Of a DNA stretch of 49,218 nt, positions 1 to 9,300 are shown piece by piece. The notes beneath the pieces are model-generated. The model did not search any database. It saw nothing but the letters and a program-made list of their open reading frames with translations, and was not told the DNA's origin. The position numbers were made by a program, and so were the translations under genes. Within the stretch, counting starts at the first letter, position 1. Each line of letters starts with the position of its first letter. This stretch comes from Bacillota bacterium (lineage in GTDB: Bacteria; Bacillota_A; Clostridia; Lachnospirales; WQUN01), in the NCBI GenBank assembly GCA_009786175.1, contig WQTQ01000237.1, positions 1 through 49,218 of the forward strand, read 5' to 3'.

Positions 1-73
1 GCTGCTATCGGGAATCGAACCCGAGAACCTCATCCTTACCAAGGATGCGCTCTACCTACTGAGCTATAGCAGC
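1..73 (-). tRNA. tRNA-Thr (anticodon GGT)
   Basis: Read on the minus strand this is a complete cloverleaf. The 7-bp acceptor stem is GCTGCTA/TAGCAGC, the D arm is GCTC/GAGC, the anticodon stem is CATCC/GGATG around loop TTGGTAA, and the T arm is TCGGG-TTCGATT-CCCGA. The loop puts GGT in the anticodon position, which reads the Thr codon ACC. The discriminator base and any encoded CCA lie outside the window. Confidence 0.95.
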
Positions 74-179
74 GAAGCTAGTAACTATGCGGGTTTCGGG
101 GATTACCCGACCCGCTTGGAACTCAAATTGCTGTCAAACTTTTAATAATTGCTGTCAACCCTACAGGGGTAACGCCACG

Positions 180-219
<40 letters not shown>

Positions 220-325
220 AAGTGCAGTAACCATGCGGGTTACAGACCTTTCAGTAATACCAAAATATCAAATTGCTACATGAAACAGCTATATTTGCTA
301 CAGTGCCAAACCGGACTCCGCTAAC

Positions 326-365
<40 letters not shown>

Positions 366-398
366 AAAAGGGCGTTGCAACATCCTGCAACAGGCCGT

Positions 399-428
399 AG
401 ATTAGCATATTTTTAGTGGTTATGTCAA
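399..428 (-). promoter_or_regulatory. promoter of the tRNA-Thr array
   Basis: On the minus strand TTGACA (423-428) is followed after 18 bp by TAATCT (399-404). It points into the three tRNA-like units and is the only good promoter I see upstream of all three. Confidence 0.5.
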
Positions 429-465
429 GGGTTTTTGCAATATTTACATACAAAAGCAAAGTTTC

Positions 466-494
466 TTGTATTTTAAACTTCGATAGATTATAGT
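466..494 (+). promoter_or_regulatory. promoter of the methyltransferase gene
   Basis: TTGTAT (466-471), a 17-bp spacer and TATAGT (489-494) form a sigma-A-type promoter about 65 bp before the start codon at 561. Confidence 0.55.
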
Positions 495-560
495 ATACGA
501 ATAGTCTCGCGCTATGGCAAGCGTTTGGCTGAAATTTTACAGTAAACAGGGGGACACGCA

Positions 561-1115
561 ATGAACAGATTATCGTTTTTATTGCAGTATTTTTTTAAGC
601 CCAGGACTGTTGGGGCAGTCCTTCCCAGCTCAAGGTATCTTGCGGAGAAAATGGTTTCCGGTATTGATTTTGACAATGCCAATTGCATTGTGGAGTATGG
701 TGCCGGCACAGGTGTGTTTACAGATAAAATTTTGCGAATGCGCAGCCCGGCCACGCTTGTCATACTTTTTGAAATGAACAATACCTTTTGCCGGGATTTA
801 AAAGAAAAATATGGCAATAGGCCAAACTTGCACATTGTAAATGGGTCTGCCCAAAATGTTGGACAATATTTGCAAAAATATGGCGTAGAACGGGTAGATT
901 ACGTCGTATCCGGGCTGCCATTCGCCAGCCTGCCACAGGATGTTTCCAATAAGATTCTGACGGAAACAAAAAAATGGTTAAAACCGTCCGGGGTATTTAT
1001 TACGTTTCAGTACACCTTACTAAAAATGGATTTGCTGGGTCGTTTTTTTGATAAAATTGAAATTGAAAGAGAGTTTAGAAACGTTCCTCCCGCATATGTA
1101 TTGCACTGCCGATAG
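561..1115 (+). CDS. SAM-dependent methyltransferase (PmtA / rRNA dimethylase-like)
   Basis: This is a 184-residue class I methyltransferase. Motif I is visible as EYGAGTGVFT at residues 45-54, the SAM-binding glycine loop. The acidic end of strand 2 follows in LFEMN, and SGLPFAS occupies the motif IV position. The N-terminus (FFKPRTVGAVLPSS) is typical of small proteins annotated as phospholipid N-methyltransferases or rRNA-adenine-dimethylase-like proteins, so the substrate may be a membrane lipid or an RNA base and cannot be decided from sequence. The gene has its own promoter and a GGGGGA ribosome site before the ATG. It converges on the RNase R gene, leaving only 13 bp between the stop codons. 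Confidence 0.8.
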   Translation: MNRLSFLLQYFFKPRTVGAVLPSSRYLAEKMVSGIDFDNANCIVEYGAGTGVFTDKILRMRSPATLVILFEMNNTFCRDLKEKYGNRPNLHIVNGSAQNVGQYLQKYGVERVDYVVSGLPFASLPQDVSNKILTETKKWLKPSGVFITFQYTLLKMDLLGRFFDKIEIEREFRNVPPAYVLHCR

Positions 1116-1128
1116 GCGGCGCATTTAT

Positions 1129-3168
1129 TTATATTGCAAAAATAATTTTACGTTCATCGTCTAAGACTTTCACTAAGCGCACGGTTATTGTCTCGCCATG
1201 GCGCAAAGCCGCGCTGTTGTTGGTCTTAGATTTTTTTTGTGCTTTGCGGATATACACAACTTTTTCCTTATCGAAAGTGAAGTGGTTGCGGCGAAGGTTT
1301 TCAAAAGGGATTATCCCTTCCACTGTATTTGCCAGCATTACATACACGCCCCATTGGGTTATGCCGCTTATGGTGGCTTCAAATATTTGCCCTTCTTGTC
1401 CGGACATGAACTGCACCTTTTTCATTTGCTCCACTTCCCGCTCTAGGGCTTCCGCTGCGCGTTCTGTATGGGAACATTGGGCGCATACCGTGGGAAGAAT
1501 TTCGTTGAAATGCTGATAAGCTTCCGGGTTAAGCCCGGGATGACCGGAAGGGGACGCCAGCCACGCTTTTATTATCCTGTGGATTTGTAAGTCTGCATAA
1601 CGGCGGATGGGCGATGTAAAGTGGCAGTACGCTTGGGACGCAAGGCCATAGTGGGTGGGATTATCCGGGGTGTAACGGGCCTGTGGCAGACTGTGCAAAA
1701 CAGCCGTCGCGATGGCTTGCGCGGCAGGTGTACCCGCAGTTTTTGCAAGCAGACGCTGTAATGCCATTGGGCTGTCTGTGTTTTTGGGCACTGTAAAACC
1801 AAGGTGTTGTGTGATGCCGCTTAATTTCGCAAGCTTATCTACACTAGGGGCTTCGTGTGTGCGGTAAACAAAAGGGGCTTCCAGGTTTAGAAAATGTGCC
1901 GCGATAGTTTCATTGCACAAGATCATAAATTCTTCGATTATGCCTGTGGCGCGGGTTCTTACATAAAGCTCGATTGATATTGGCTTGCCTGTTTCGTCTA
2001 CACGAATTTTGGCTTCCGGAAGGTCAAAGTCCAGCGCGCCTTTCGCATCGCGTTTTTTGCGCAAGGTGTCACGCAAGCTGTCCATTGCCTCTATAATTTT
2101 GCGCCAATCCTCCGTAGTATCCGCGCCGTCAATAATTTCCTGTACTTCGTTATACGTCCAACGTTTTTTGCTGTTTATCACAGTTTTGATAATTTCGTAA
2201 TCTGTTACGTACCCCTGGGGGTTTACGGTCATGATACAGCTTAGAGTTAGCCTGTCTACATATGGGAACAAAGAGCAGATTCCGCCGGACAGCCTGTGAG
2301 GCAGCATGGGAATAACGCGGTCTGTAAGATAGATACTTGTACCACGGTCAAGGGCAGAGTCGTCCAAGGCAGAAAATTCCTTTACATAGTGGGACACATC
2401 GGCGATGTGCACACCCAGCTTTATACTGCCGTCTTCGTTAACGTCGAAAGATATCGCGTCATCAATGTCCTTTGTATCGTCACCGTCTATGGTAAAAATA
2501 AGGTTGTCGCGCAGGTCTAACCGGTCGCGGCATTCTTCTTCCGTTACAACATCAGGCAAAGCCGTCACTTCAGTCATTGTCTCCCCGGAGAACTCGTAGG
2601 GGATATCCGCTTGGCGTACCAAAGTTAATACATCTATGCCCGGGTCATTAATATGGCCCATTACTTCTGTGATGAAACATGGTTGGATACCGTCGGCCGG
2701 GTCCATCCGCTTATCCACAGAAAAAATTACCCTGTGTCCGTCTGCCAAGCCAAAGCGCGAAATTGTTTTTGGCGGGACGGAAAAAATATAAGGTATTTTT
2801 GTTTCCACCGGGCGGACAAAACCTTGGTTCCCCTTTGTAAAAAAGGCCCCAACCATCGGACGGCGGTTTGCAATTTCCACAACTTTACCTGTACGGCTTG
2901 GCTTGTCCGGGTTGACAGGGATGTGGGAAAGTTCCTCTTGTGTGATTTTACATGTGACAATATCCCCATCCAATGCCCCTAACGTCAAATGAGGGGGGAT
3001 AAAAATATCCGCCCCTCCGTTTGATGGCGCAACGAAGCCAAAGCCTCTTGCGTTTCCTATAAACTTGCCTGCAAGCTGTAAACTTTCGGGCTTGCTCTTT
3101 AACTTTCGTGTTGATACTTTGCGCTTAGGCACAGCCTTTACAGCGCGTTTTTGTTTCCGTTTCGTCAA
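1129..3168 (-). CDS. rnr: ribonuclease R
   Basis: This 3'-5' exoribonuclease of the RNase II/R family degrades structured RNA and takes part in RNA quality control. A cold-shock-like OB domain follows the basic N-terminus (GFGFVAPSNGGADIFIPP). The catalytic RNB domain carries the Asp-rich motif DGDDTKDIDDAISFD near residue 230. A C-terminal S1 domain ends the protein (FEATISGITQWGVYV). At 679 residues it is about 100 shorter than Bacillus RNase R and seems to lack the N-terminal helix-turn-helix. The start codon is TTG directly after the pspA stop, with an AGGA ribosome site inside pspA, so the two are probably translationally coupled. It is the last gene of the TPM-pspA-rnr operon, an uncommon position for rnr. 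Confidence 0.93.
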   Translation of the reverse strand: MTKRKQKRAVKAVPKRKVSTRKLKSKPESLQLAGKFIGNARGFGFVAPSNGGADIFIPPHLTLGALDGDIVTCKITQEELSHIPVNPDKPSRTGKVVEIANRRPMVGAFFTKGNQGFVRPVETKIPYIFSVPPKTISRFGLADGHRVIFSVDKRMDPADGIQPCFITEVMGHINDPGIDVLTLVRQADIPYEFSGETMTEVTALPDVVTEEECRDRLDLRDNLIFTIDGDDTKDIDDAISFDVNEDGSIKLGVHIADVSHYVKEFSALDDSALDRGTSIYLTDRVIPMLPHRLSGGICSLFPYVDRLTLSCIMTVNPQGYVTDYEIIKTVINSKKRWTYNEVQEIIDGADTTEDWRKIIEAMDSLRDTLRKKRDAKGALDFDLPEAKIRVDETGKPISIELYVRTRATGIIEEFMILCNETIAAHFLNLEAPFVYRTHEAPSVDKLAKLSGITQHLGFTVPKNTDSPMALQRLLAKTAGTPAAQAIATAVLHSLPQARYTPDNPTHYGLASQAYCHFTSPIRRYADLQIHRIIKAWLASPSGHPGLNPEAYQHFNEILPTVCAQCSHTERAAEALEREVEQMKKVQFMSGQEGQIFEATISGITQWGVYVMLANTVEGIIPFENLRRNHFTFDKEKVVYIRKAQKKSKTNNSAALRHGETITVRLVKVLDDERKIIFAI

Positions 3169-3852
3169 CTAATTCAGTCCTAACTGTGCTTTTAATGCGG
3201 CCAATTCGTCATCTACGGAAGAGTCGATATTTACGCCGCGGTATTTTTCTTCTAACGCAAGTGCCTCGTCAATTGGAGCAGAGTCCAGTTCCGCACGGGC
3301 ATTTGCTTCGTCTAGCTTACGGTTAATTTTGTCTTCCATGCGGTTGAATGCGCCCATTGCACCTTCAGCTGCCGCGCCTGCCGCGCCAATTTGGTTAATT
3401 CTTTCCTGTGTTTTGGCCACTGCGGCTTTTGCTTTAATTGTGTTCCTGCGGGCGTTTAGTGAATTAATATCTTTTACTAATTTGTCATGCATTTGACGCA
3501 TTCTTACAGCATTTTCATGGGCTGCGGCCGCCGCTGTTTGAAGGCCTGCACCTACATCTTCAAGTTCATGCTTTTTTGCAAGGAACACACGGGCATCGTC
3601 ATCGCTGCCGGATACCAATGCGCGCTTTGCAAGTTCTGTAAATTTGGCCACTTCTTTTTCGTTTTCTTGCACAAGACGGCGTGTGCGGCTTTCTTCCGCC
3701 ATAACACCCGCGGTTTCTTTTTTTACCGCCGCCAAGTCATTTGACAAATTACGAAGGTATTGGTCAATCATTTTGGCCGGGTCCTCCGCTTTGTCCAAAA
3801 GCGCGTTAATGTTTGAAGATACGATGTCCTTAAAACGTGTTAAAATTTGCAT
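3169..3852 (-). CDS. pspA: PspA/IM30 family membrane-stress protein
   Basis: This is a 227-residue, almost entirely helical and charged protein. The N-terminus (MQILTRFKDIVSSNINALLDKAEDPAKMIDQYLR) is the usual amphipathic membrane-binding helix of PspA/Vipp1, and long coiled-coil helices follow. These proteins form ESCRT-III-like assemblies on the inner face of the cytoplasmic membrane and protect it under envelope stress. An ideal GGAGG site precedes the ATG. It sits 11 bp after the TPM-like gene and abuts rnr, so all three are likely one transcript. Confidence 0.92.
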   Translation of the reverse strand: MQILTRFKDIVSSNINALLDKAEDPAKMIDQYLRNLSNDLAAVKKETAGVMAEESRTRRLVQENEKEVAKFTELAKRALVSGSDDDARVFLAKKHELEDVGAGLQTAAAAAHENAVRMRQMHDKLVKDINSLNARRNTIKAKAAVAKTQERINQIGAAGAAAEGAMGAFNRMEDKINRKLDEANARAELDSAPIDEALALEEKYRGVNIDSSVDDELAALKAQLGLN

Positions 3853-3863
3853 AAAATGTCCTC

Positions 3864-5093
3864 CTAGTTTTCATTGTCATTGTCTTCGTACTCTTTTGCA
3901 AGCTGAGACGCCGCGTCATCTGAACCAAAAGTATCAAGAGTTTGGCTAAGAATGCGCTCCGTTTGCTCTGCTTCAAGGTTCTTCTGCTCCTGCTTACGTT
4001 TCCACCAGGTAAACAGCAGGAACAGGATTAACAACACCACAAGGGCAATCATTACGTTAATCCATGGCGAGCGCGTAACTGTCATAATGCGTGTGCCCGC
4101 GCCGTCAAAAGCACGGGTGAACCATTCTTCCGTGCTAAAATCGGTATAGTAATACCGATGCACGTAGTCCATAAGAATTTCCCGGGCTTCGTCATCCATA
4201 ACCGTACGAGCCTGCCCGCCGGGCATTACATACATGGCGTACTGGCCCTGGGCATTTTCGAAAAATACAAGCAAAACGTGCGCCGCGTCGGTAAACAATT
4301 CTTCGTATATACGACCTGCAAAGTCACTCATTTGCGCAATTGTTGGCACACCTGTATTTCCGTCTATATCCGGTGTTAAAAACACATGAGGCCTTACACC
4401 CGTTTCGTTGAGAAAGTTGCGCATTCCCCGTTCCATAAGTGTGGGGTTGCCAACCCATGAAGGGTTCATGTTGTCCGTAAACATTGGCCCGGTATCGTTG
4501 GCATAGCCACGGGGCAGTGCTGTGCGCTGTACCGTTGAACGGGTTACGTCCATACGAATTAAGCCACCACCTGTGCCGGGCACCGCAAGGTTGGCGAAAA
4601 ATGAAATGGCAGAAAATATTAATACGACAACAAGGACGGCCAATATGATAGAAAAACATCCGCATCCGCCGCCCATTCCGGGGCCACCCATTCCCGGGCC
4701 GCCGTGGTGGTGGTGAACAACAGTATGCCTGCGTCCCCATCCCCAACCCCAACCGGGTCCCATTCCCCAGCCGCCCCAGCCCCAGCGACGTCTGCGGTTC
4801 ATTCCCATACCCATGCCCATTCCAACGGCCATGCCTCTGCCAAATCCGGAATTCCTCCCGGCTGCGGGCCTAGGGGCAACAGGCCTTGGCGCGGCCGGTC
4901 TTGGGGCGCGCCCAACTCCGCCCAACCCTTGCCCTGCACGGCCTCCCAGGCTACTGCCGCCTAAACGACCGCTTCCGGAACGTCCACCCAGCCCGCCTCC
5001 TCCAAAACTACCGCCACCGCGCCCACCGCCAGCTCTTCCTCCTAAACCACCACGGCCTCCGCCGCCAAAACCGCCTCTTCTACCCATTGGCAT
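3864..5093 (-). CDS. Gly/Arg-rich membrane protein with TPM-like domain
   Basis: The protein has 409 residues if translation starts at the ATG at 5093; an upstream TTG at 5096 is possible. The first 130 or so residues are low complexity, rich in Gly, Arg and Met/Trp (GGFGGGGRGG, GMGMGMGMNRRRRWGWGGW), with a short His run. Two membrane segments (IILAVLVVVLIFSAISFF and WINVMIALVVLLILFLLFTW) enclose a domain of about 170 residues that resembles the TPM fold (FAGRIYEELFTDAAHVLLVFFEN, ARTVMDDEA). An acidic cytoplasmic tail ends it. TPM proteins are often found beside PspA and are linked to photosystem repair or membrane protein quality control. A role in membrane stress is inferred from the operon. 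The low-complexity N-terminus resembles nucleic-acid-binding RGG tracts. Confidence 0.65.
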   Translation of the reverse strand: MPMGRRGGFGGGGRGGLGGRAGGGRGGGSFGGGGLGGRSGSGRLGGSSLGGRAGQGLGGVGRAPRPAAPRPVAPRPAAGRNSGFGRGMAVGMGMGMGMNRRRRWGWGGWGMGPGWGWGWGRRHTVVHHHHGGPGMGGPGMGGGCGCFSIILAVLVVVLIFSAISFFANLAVPGTGGGLIRMDVTRSTVQRTALPRGYANDTGPMFTDNMNPSWVGNPTLMERGMRNFLNETGVRPHVFLTPDIDGNTGVPTIAQMSDFAGRIYEELFTDAAHVLLVFFENAQGQYAMYVMPGGQARTVMDDEAREILMDYVHRYYYTDFSTEEWFTRAFDGAGTRIMTVTRSPWINVMIALVVLLILFLLFTWWKRKQEQKNLEAEQTERILSQTLDTFGSDDAASQLAKEYEDNDNEN

Positions 5094-5144
5094 CAAACCT
5101 TTCTATACTGCCTGCATTTTAATGTCTTCGCACTTTATTTGTAG

Positions 5145-5174
5145 AGTTTATTCGTTATTACGGCAAGTTGTCAA
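5145..5174 (-). promoter_or_regulatory. promoter of the TPM-pspA-rnr operon
   Basis: On the minus strand TTGACA (5169-5174), an 18-bp spacer and TAAACT (5145-5150) lie about 50 bp before the first gene of the operon. Confidence 0.6.
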
Positions 5175-5210
5175 GGATTGGGCAAATTTACCCATTCATA
5201 CATACGTTTT

Positions 5211-6086
5211 TTATTCCACAAAGTTTGCGATAACAGCCTGGGCATTACGTCGCAAAAGCTCTACTCCTTGCCACATCATCGCGGTGTGGCCATACTTCTC
5301 CGCAAAGGCAGAGTCATCCATGTCCAGCCATTCTTGCGGATTGACATATGTTTTTGCCTGTGGTGAATCATTAAATGGGCATACATCTTGGCAAATATCA
5401 CAGCCGTAAAGCCGGTTGTGCAGCATTGCTTTGTCCTCGGCGGTAAGTTCTCGCTTTTGAGTAAGGTAAGAAATGCATTTTGCCGCATCCAGCGGCATAT
5501 CCGGCTGCAGGGCTTTATTTGGACAAGCGTCTATACACAAACGGCAATTAGGCTGGCATTTGTCTTGTATTTTCGGCGTTGCAGCAGCAAGTGGGATGTC
5601 TGTCAAAAGTAAGCCAATATTAAACCTTGAGCCAAATCTAGGGGAAATTATCAACCCGTTGCGCCCATAAAAGCCTACACCCGCGCGTTGGGCAAAAGCC
5701 CGTTCGTCTAAAGTAGGGCTGTCTACAAGGATTTTATATTTAAAGGTTACATGTTGAAAAAGTTCATCTGCCAGTTCGCTTAATATGGCTTTTACTGTTA
5801 CATGATAATCCTTATTTGTACCAAGCGAAGATAGCTGCGCAAGTTTGTCACCCTCAAGCTGGTTAGCGTGACTAACCAACTTAGCATTCCCTACGCCAAC
5901 CACGATAATGCTTTGCGCACCGGGCAATATAGCCGATGGGTCTGTGCGTTTTTTTATGTCTTGCCGAACAAAAGGCACAAACGCGCTTTTTTGCAGGTTT
6001 GCGATGTCCAATGGAGACGTATCGCAGATGCCGAAGATGCAGTTATGGGTTAACGCGAAAGTTTGGAGAAAGGATAATATATTCAT
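5211..6086 (-). CDS. queG: epoxyqueuosine reductase-like iron-sulfur protein
   Basis: The protein belongs to the QueG family, which reduces epoxyqueuosine to queuosine in tRNA using cobalamin and two [4Fe-4S] clusters. The C-terminal half has two ferredoxin-type cysteine sets (CQPNCRLCIDACPNKAL and YGCDICQDVCPFN). The N-terminal part carries the SIIVVGVGNAK and DSPTLDERAFAQRAGVGFYGRNGLII stretches typical of the family. At 291 residues it ends shortly after the ferredoxin domain and lacks the HEAT-repeat tail that helps Bacillus QueG (about 386 residues) bind tRNA. It may therefore be a short QueG variant or a paralogue on another substrate. An AGAGGTG ribosome site precedes the ATG. Confidence 0.8.
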   Translation of the reverse strand: MNILSFLQTFALTHNCIFGICDTSPLDIANLQKSAFVPFVRQDIKKRTDPSAILPGAQSIIVVGVGNAKLVSHANQLEGDKLAQLSSLGTNKDYHVTVKAILSELADELFQHVTFKYKILVDSPTLDERAFAQRAGVGFYGRNGLIISPRFGSRFNIGLLLTDIPLAAATPKIQDKCQPNCRLCIDACPNKALQPDMPLDAAKCISYLTQKRELTAEDKAMLHNRLYGCDICQDVCPFNDSPQAKTYVNPQEWLDMDDSAFAEKYGHTAMMWQGVELLRRNAQAVIANFVE

Positions 6087-6225
6087 GACCGGACACCTCT
6101 GTTTGAGCAGTATATATGTAATTATACCTCATAATAGCAAATTTAGCACATAATAAAAAACTGTAGAAAAAAGCAAAATGTTTGTTGTCATCATATATTT
6201 GTTGTGCTACACTTATACTGTTAAC

Positions 6226-6297
6226 AATTGTGTAACAATTACAAGATGCTCATGTAACATCTTGTGGCAATTATTATAAATGATGTACAGCTATAAT
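6226..6297 (+). promoter_or_regulatory. probable control region of the secretion ATPase operon
   Basis: The gap between queG and the ATPase gene holds two adjacent inverted repeats, AATTGT-GTA-ACAATT (6226-6240) and ACAAGATG/CATCTTGT (6241-6265). A perfect TATAAT follows at 6292-6297 with no matching -35. This fits an activator-dependent promoter. The second hairpin has no T-tract, so it is not a terminator. The three-copy LytTR-type element found elsewhere in the window is not here. Confidence 0.4.
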
Positions 6298-6357
6298 CCA
6301 CATTTTTGTACATTACATATTATTTGTAAATTAGTTTTGTAAAGGTGCGAAAACCCG

Positions 6358-9300
6358 ATGATTCTTCTCTTTAATTTCCATGACTACGTGTACGAGCATC
6401 TTCTATCGTCTGCCAACGACAGAAGAATTAAAGTAAACCTGGGCGGTGAATTGGGAGCAAACTATGGGTCCATCCATTTCGAGGTGTGGGATCACGTCTG
6501 GCATATTCTACCCGGTGATGATACTTGTTTAATGATAGACAACCAAGAAATAACAGAACACATCTTACAAATCGGCGATGTCATAAACGGGGTAATTACA
6601 GATACCGGCATGCCTTTTGCCATAAGAGCCGTAGGAACAGATAAATCCTATACTTACTTTGAAAAATACTCGTTGGAAGGCAAAAACACAGTTACAATCG
6701 GCGGAGACAACAACTGTGATATTGTAATTGCAGATGATTATGTCAGTCGCCAACATTTGACGCTGCAACGAGATGGAAGCGAAATGCTGCTTCGCGATTA
6801 CAGTACCAACGGTACCTATGTGCGGGGGCGCAGAGTAGAAAATACACAAAAACTAAACATGATGGACGATATTTATGTAGCCGGCGTAAAGTTGGTTTAC
6901 ATGGATGATTTTATTGCAATTAACCACATCGACAAACGAAAAGTACTACTTCCCATATACAGTCCTGCCCAAGAGATAGAGCCGCTGCCCTCTTCAAGCA
7001 GCGAAATGCTAATACGCTCGCCGCGTGTTTGGGAATCTCTTTATACAGAAGCAATTGAGTTAGAGTCCCCACCAGAGCCACAAAAGCGCAATCAGCGTCC
7101 GATGATCTTTACTATTGGCCCTGCCTTAACTATGCCGCTGCCTATTATGACGGCTTTCATGCTCCGCGCCGGTGAAGGCGGTTTCGGAAACCCTGCCATA
7201 ATTGTTTCTGTTGTATTAGCGGGTTTGCTTGCTGCCTGCTGGGCCACCGCCAATGTATTGTATGAACGCAAGCAGACAAAAAAACTAGAGGCGCACCGTC
7301 AAGAGGCATATAAGCAATACATTATTGAAAACGATGCATATATGAATGAAAAACAACAAGAAAATACCACTGTCTTAGTTGGGCAATATTTAACCCTTTC
7401 GGAAATAGCTTCTATTTTACCGCACAATAAAGCCGTATTGTGGAACCGCAACGCAAACCAGCCCGACTTTTTGACTATTCGTTTAGGGGTGGGATATGTA
7501 AAGTCACAATTTGAAATAGTTGTGCCTAAACGTAAATTTTCATTAGTAGCAGACGATCTACAGAAACAGCCTCACATCCTGCGTGAGAAGTATGAGCTGA
7601 TTCCGAATAGTGTTTCTATCCTAAATTTAAGAGAAATGAGTTCTATCGGTGTCTTAGGTACAAGATCATCCATACACAAGCTTGCAGGAAGCCTTGCCCT
7701 GCAGATTGCCGCACTACACTGCTACACCGACGTGAAAATGGCTTTCTTATTAAGGCCGGAAGAAGAACTGTTGTATGATTGGACCCGCCCTTTGCCACAT
7801 GTCCGCTGGCAGGAAAACAAAATCCGATTAATAGCGGCTAATGATAACCAACGTCAAAATGTACTGCATTATCTGAATGGAGTACTTCGCACCCGTGCAG
7901 AAGCTAAAGACGATTCCAACGCCCCCCTGCCCTTACCGCATATTGTTATTTTCTGCACAGACCCGGAACTTATCCGGCGGGAAAATCTTTCGCGTTATTT
8001 ATCTGAAGCTACCGATTGCGGACTTACTTTTGTTCTCCTGTATGAGTATATGGACCGTTTACCAAATGAATGTAGCCATATTATTCAATTAGACGATAAT
8101 TATAGCGGATATTACCGCCTTGACCAAAGCCGTGATAAAACATGTAGTATAAACTTTGACGAAATCTCCGACACACTGCTTGAAGATTTATCACGTCAAA
8201 TCGGAGGCTACATGGTAATGGAACTTGCCACAGGGGAGATTCCGTCATCCATTTCGTTTTTAGAAATGTATGGAATAAGTTCGCTTGACGAATGGGAGCT
8301 AAATAAACGTTGGAAAGAAAACCGCGCATATGAAAGCCTTCGCGCGTTAATCGGCATTAGTTCCGGGGGTAAACCTCTTTATCTTGACATACATGAAAAG
8401 CAGCACGGCCCACATGGGTTGATTGCGGGAACAACCGGCTCCGGTAAAAGTGAAACAATACAAACGTATATTTTATCACTTGTTATGAACTTCCACCCCA
8501 CCGAGATTTCTTTAATTCTTATCGACTACAAGGGCGGTGGAATGGCCAATGCATTTCTTGACCTTCCACACCTTGCAGGGACGATAACAAACCTGGGAGG
8601 GAGCCAAACCAATAGAGCATTGCTGTCTATAAAAGCAGAGATTAAGCGCAGACAGACTCTTTTTAACCAATTTAATGTAAACCATATTGATAACTATTCC
8701 CGCTACTTCCGCGACGGTACGGCTACAGAGCCTATGCCTCATCTCATTATTATCTCTGATGAGTTTGCAGAACTTAAAAAAGAACAGCCGGAATTTATTA
8801 AAGAACTTGTAAGTACTGCCCGCGTAGGCAGAAGCCTTGGAGTACACCTTATTCTGGCTACACAAAAACCATCCGGTGTTGTTGATGATGAAATTTGGAG
8901 CAATTCCCGTTTCAAAATATGTTTACGCGTACAAGACAAACAAGATTCCAACGAGATGCTTCACCGCCCGGAAGCGGCATTCTTAACCAATATCGGCCGC
9001 GCCTACATGCAAATTGGAAATGATGAAATTTTTGAGTTGTTTCAATCCGGCTATTCAGGCGCACGTTACGAGCCCGAAGATACGGCAGCAGATGATGGCA
9101 CAGTCACTATGATAGCTTTAGATGGCTCTCCGGTGGTTTTGAATCAAAAAAAGAAGGCAAGGTCCATGGACGAGTCAAGAGAGATTCCTACCCAGCTTTC
9201 AGCATCCGTGCAGTTTATACACGATACGGCAAAGGCATTGGGAATAGCTTCTGCTCGCCAGCTTTGGCTGCCTGAATTAGAAGAAGGCATGACATTGGCA

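Noticed and set aside
4813..5409. 198-residue proline-rich plus-strand ORF
   Set aside because: It is the antisense reading of the Gly/Arg-rich TPM protein; the prolines mirror its glycine codons, and no ribosome site is present.
6241..6265. Hairpin ACAAGATG/CATCTTGT as a terminator
   Set aside because: No T-run follows it on either strand and it lies in a divergent promoter region.
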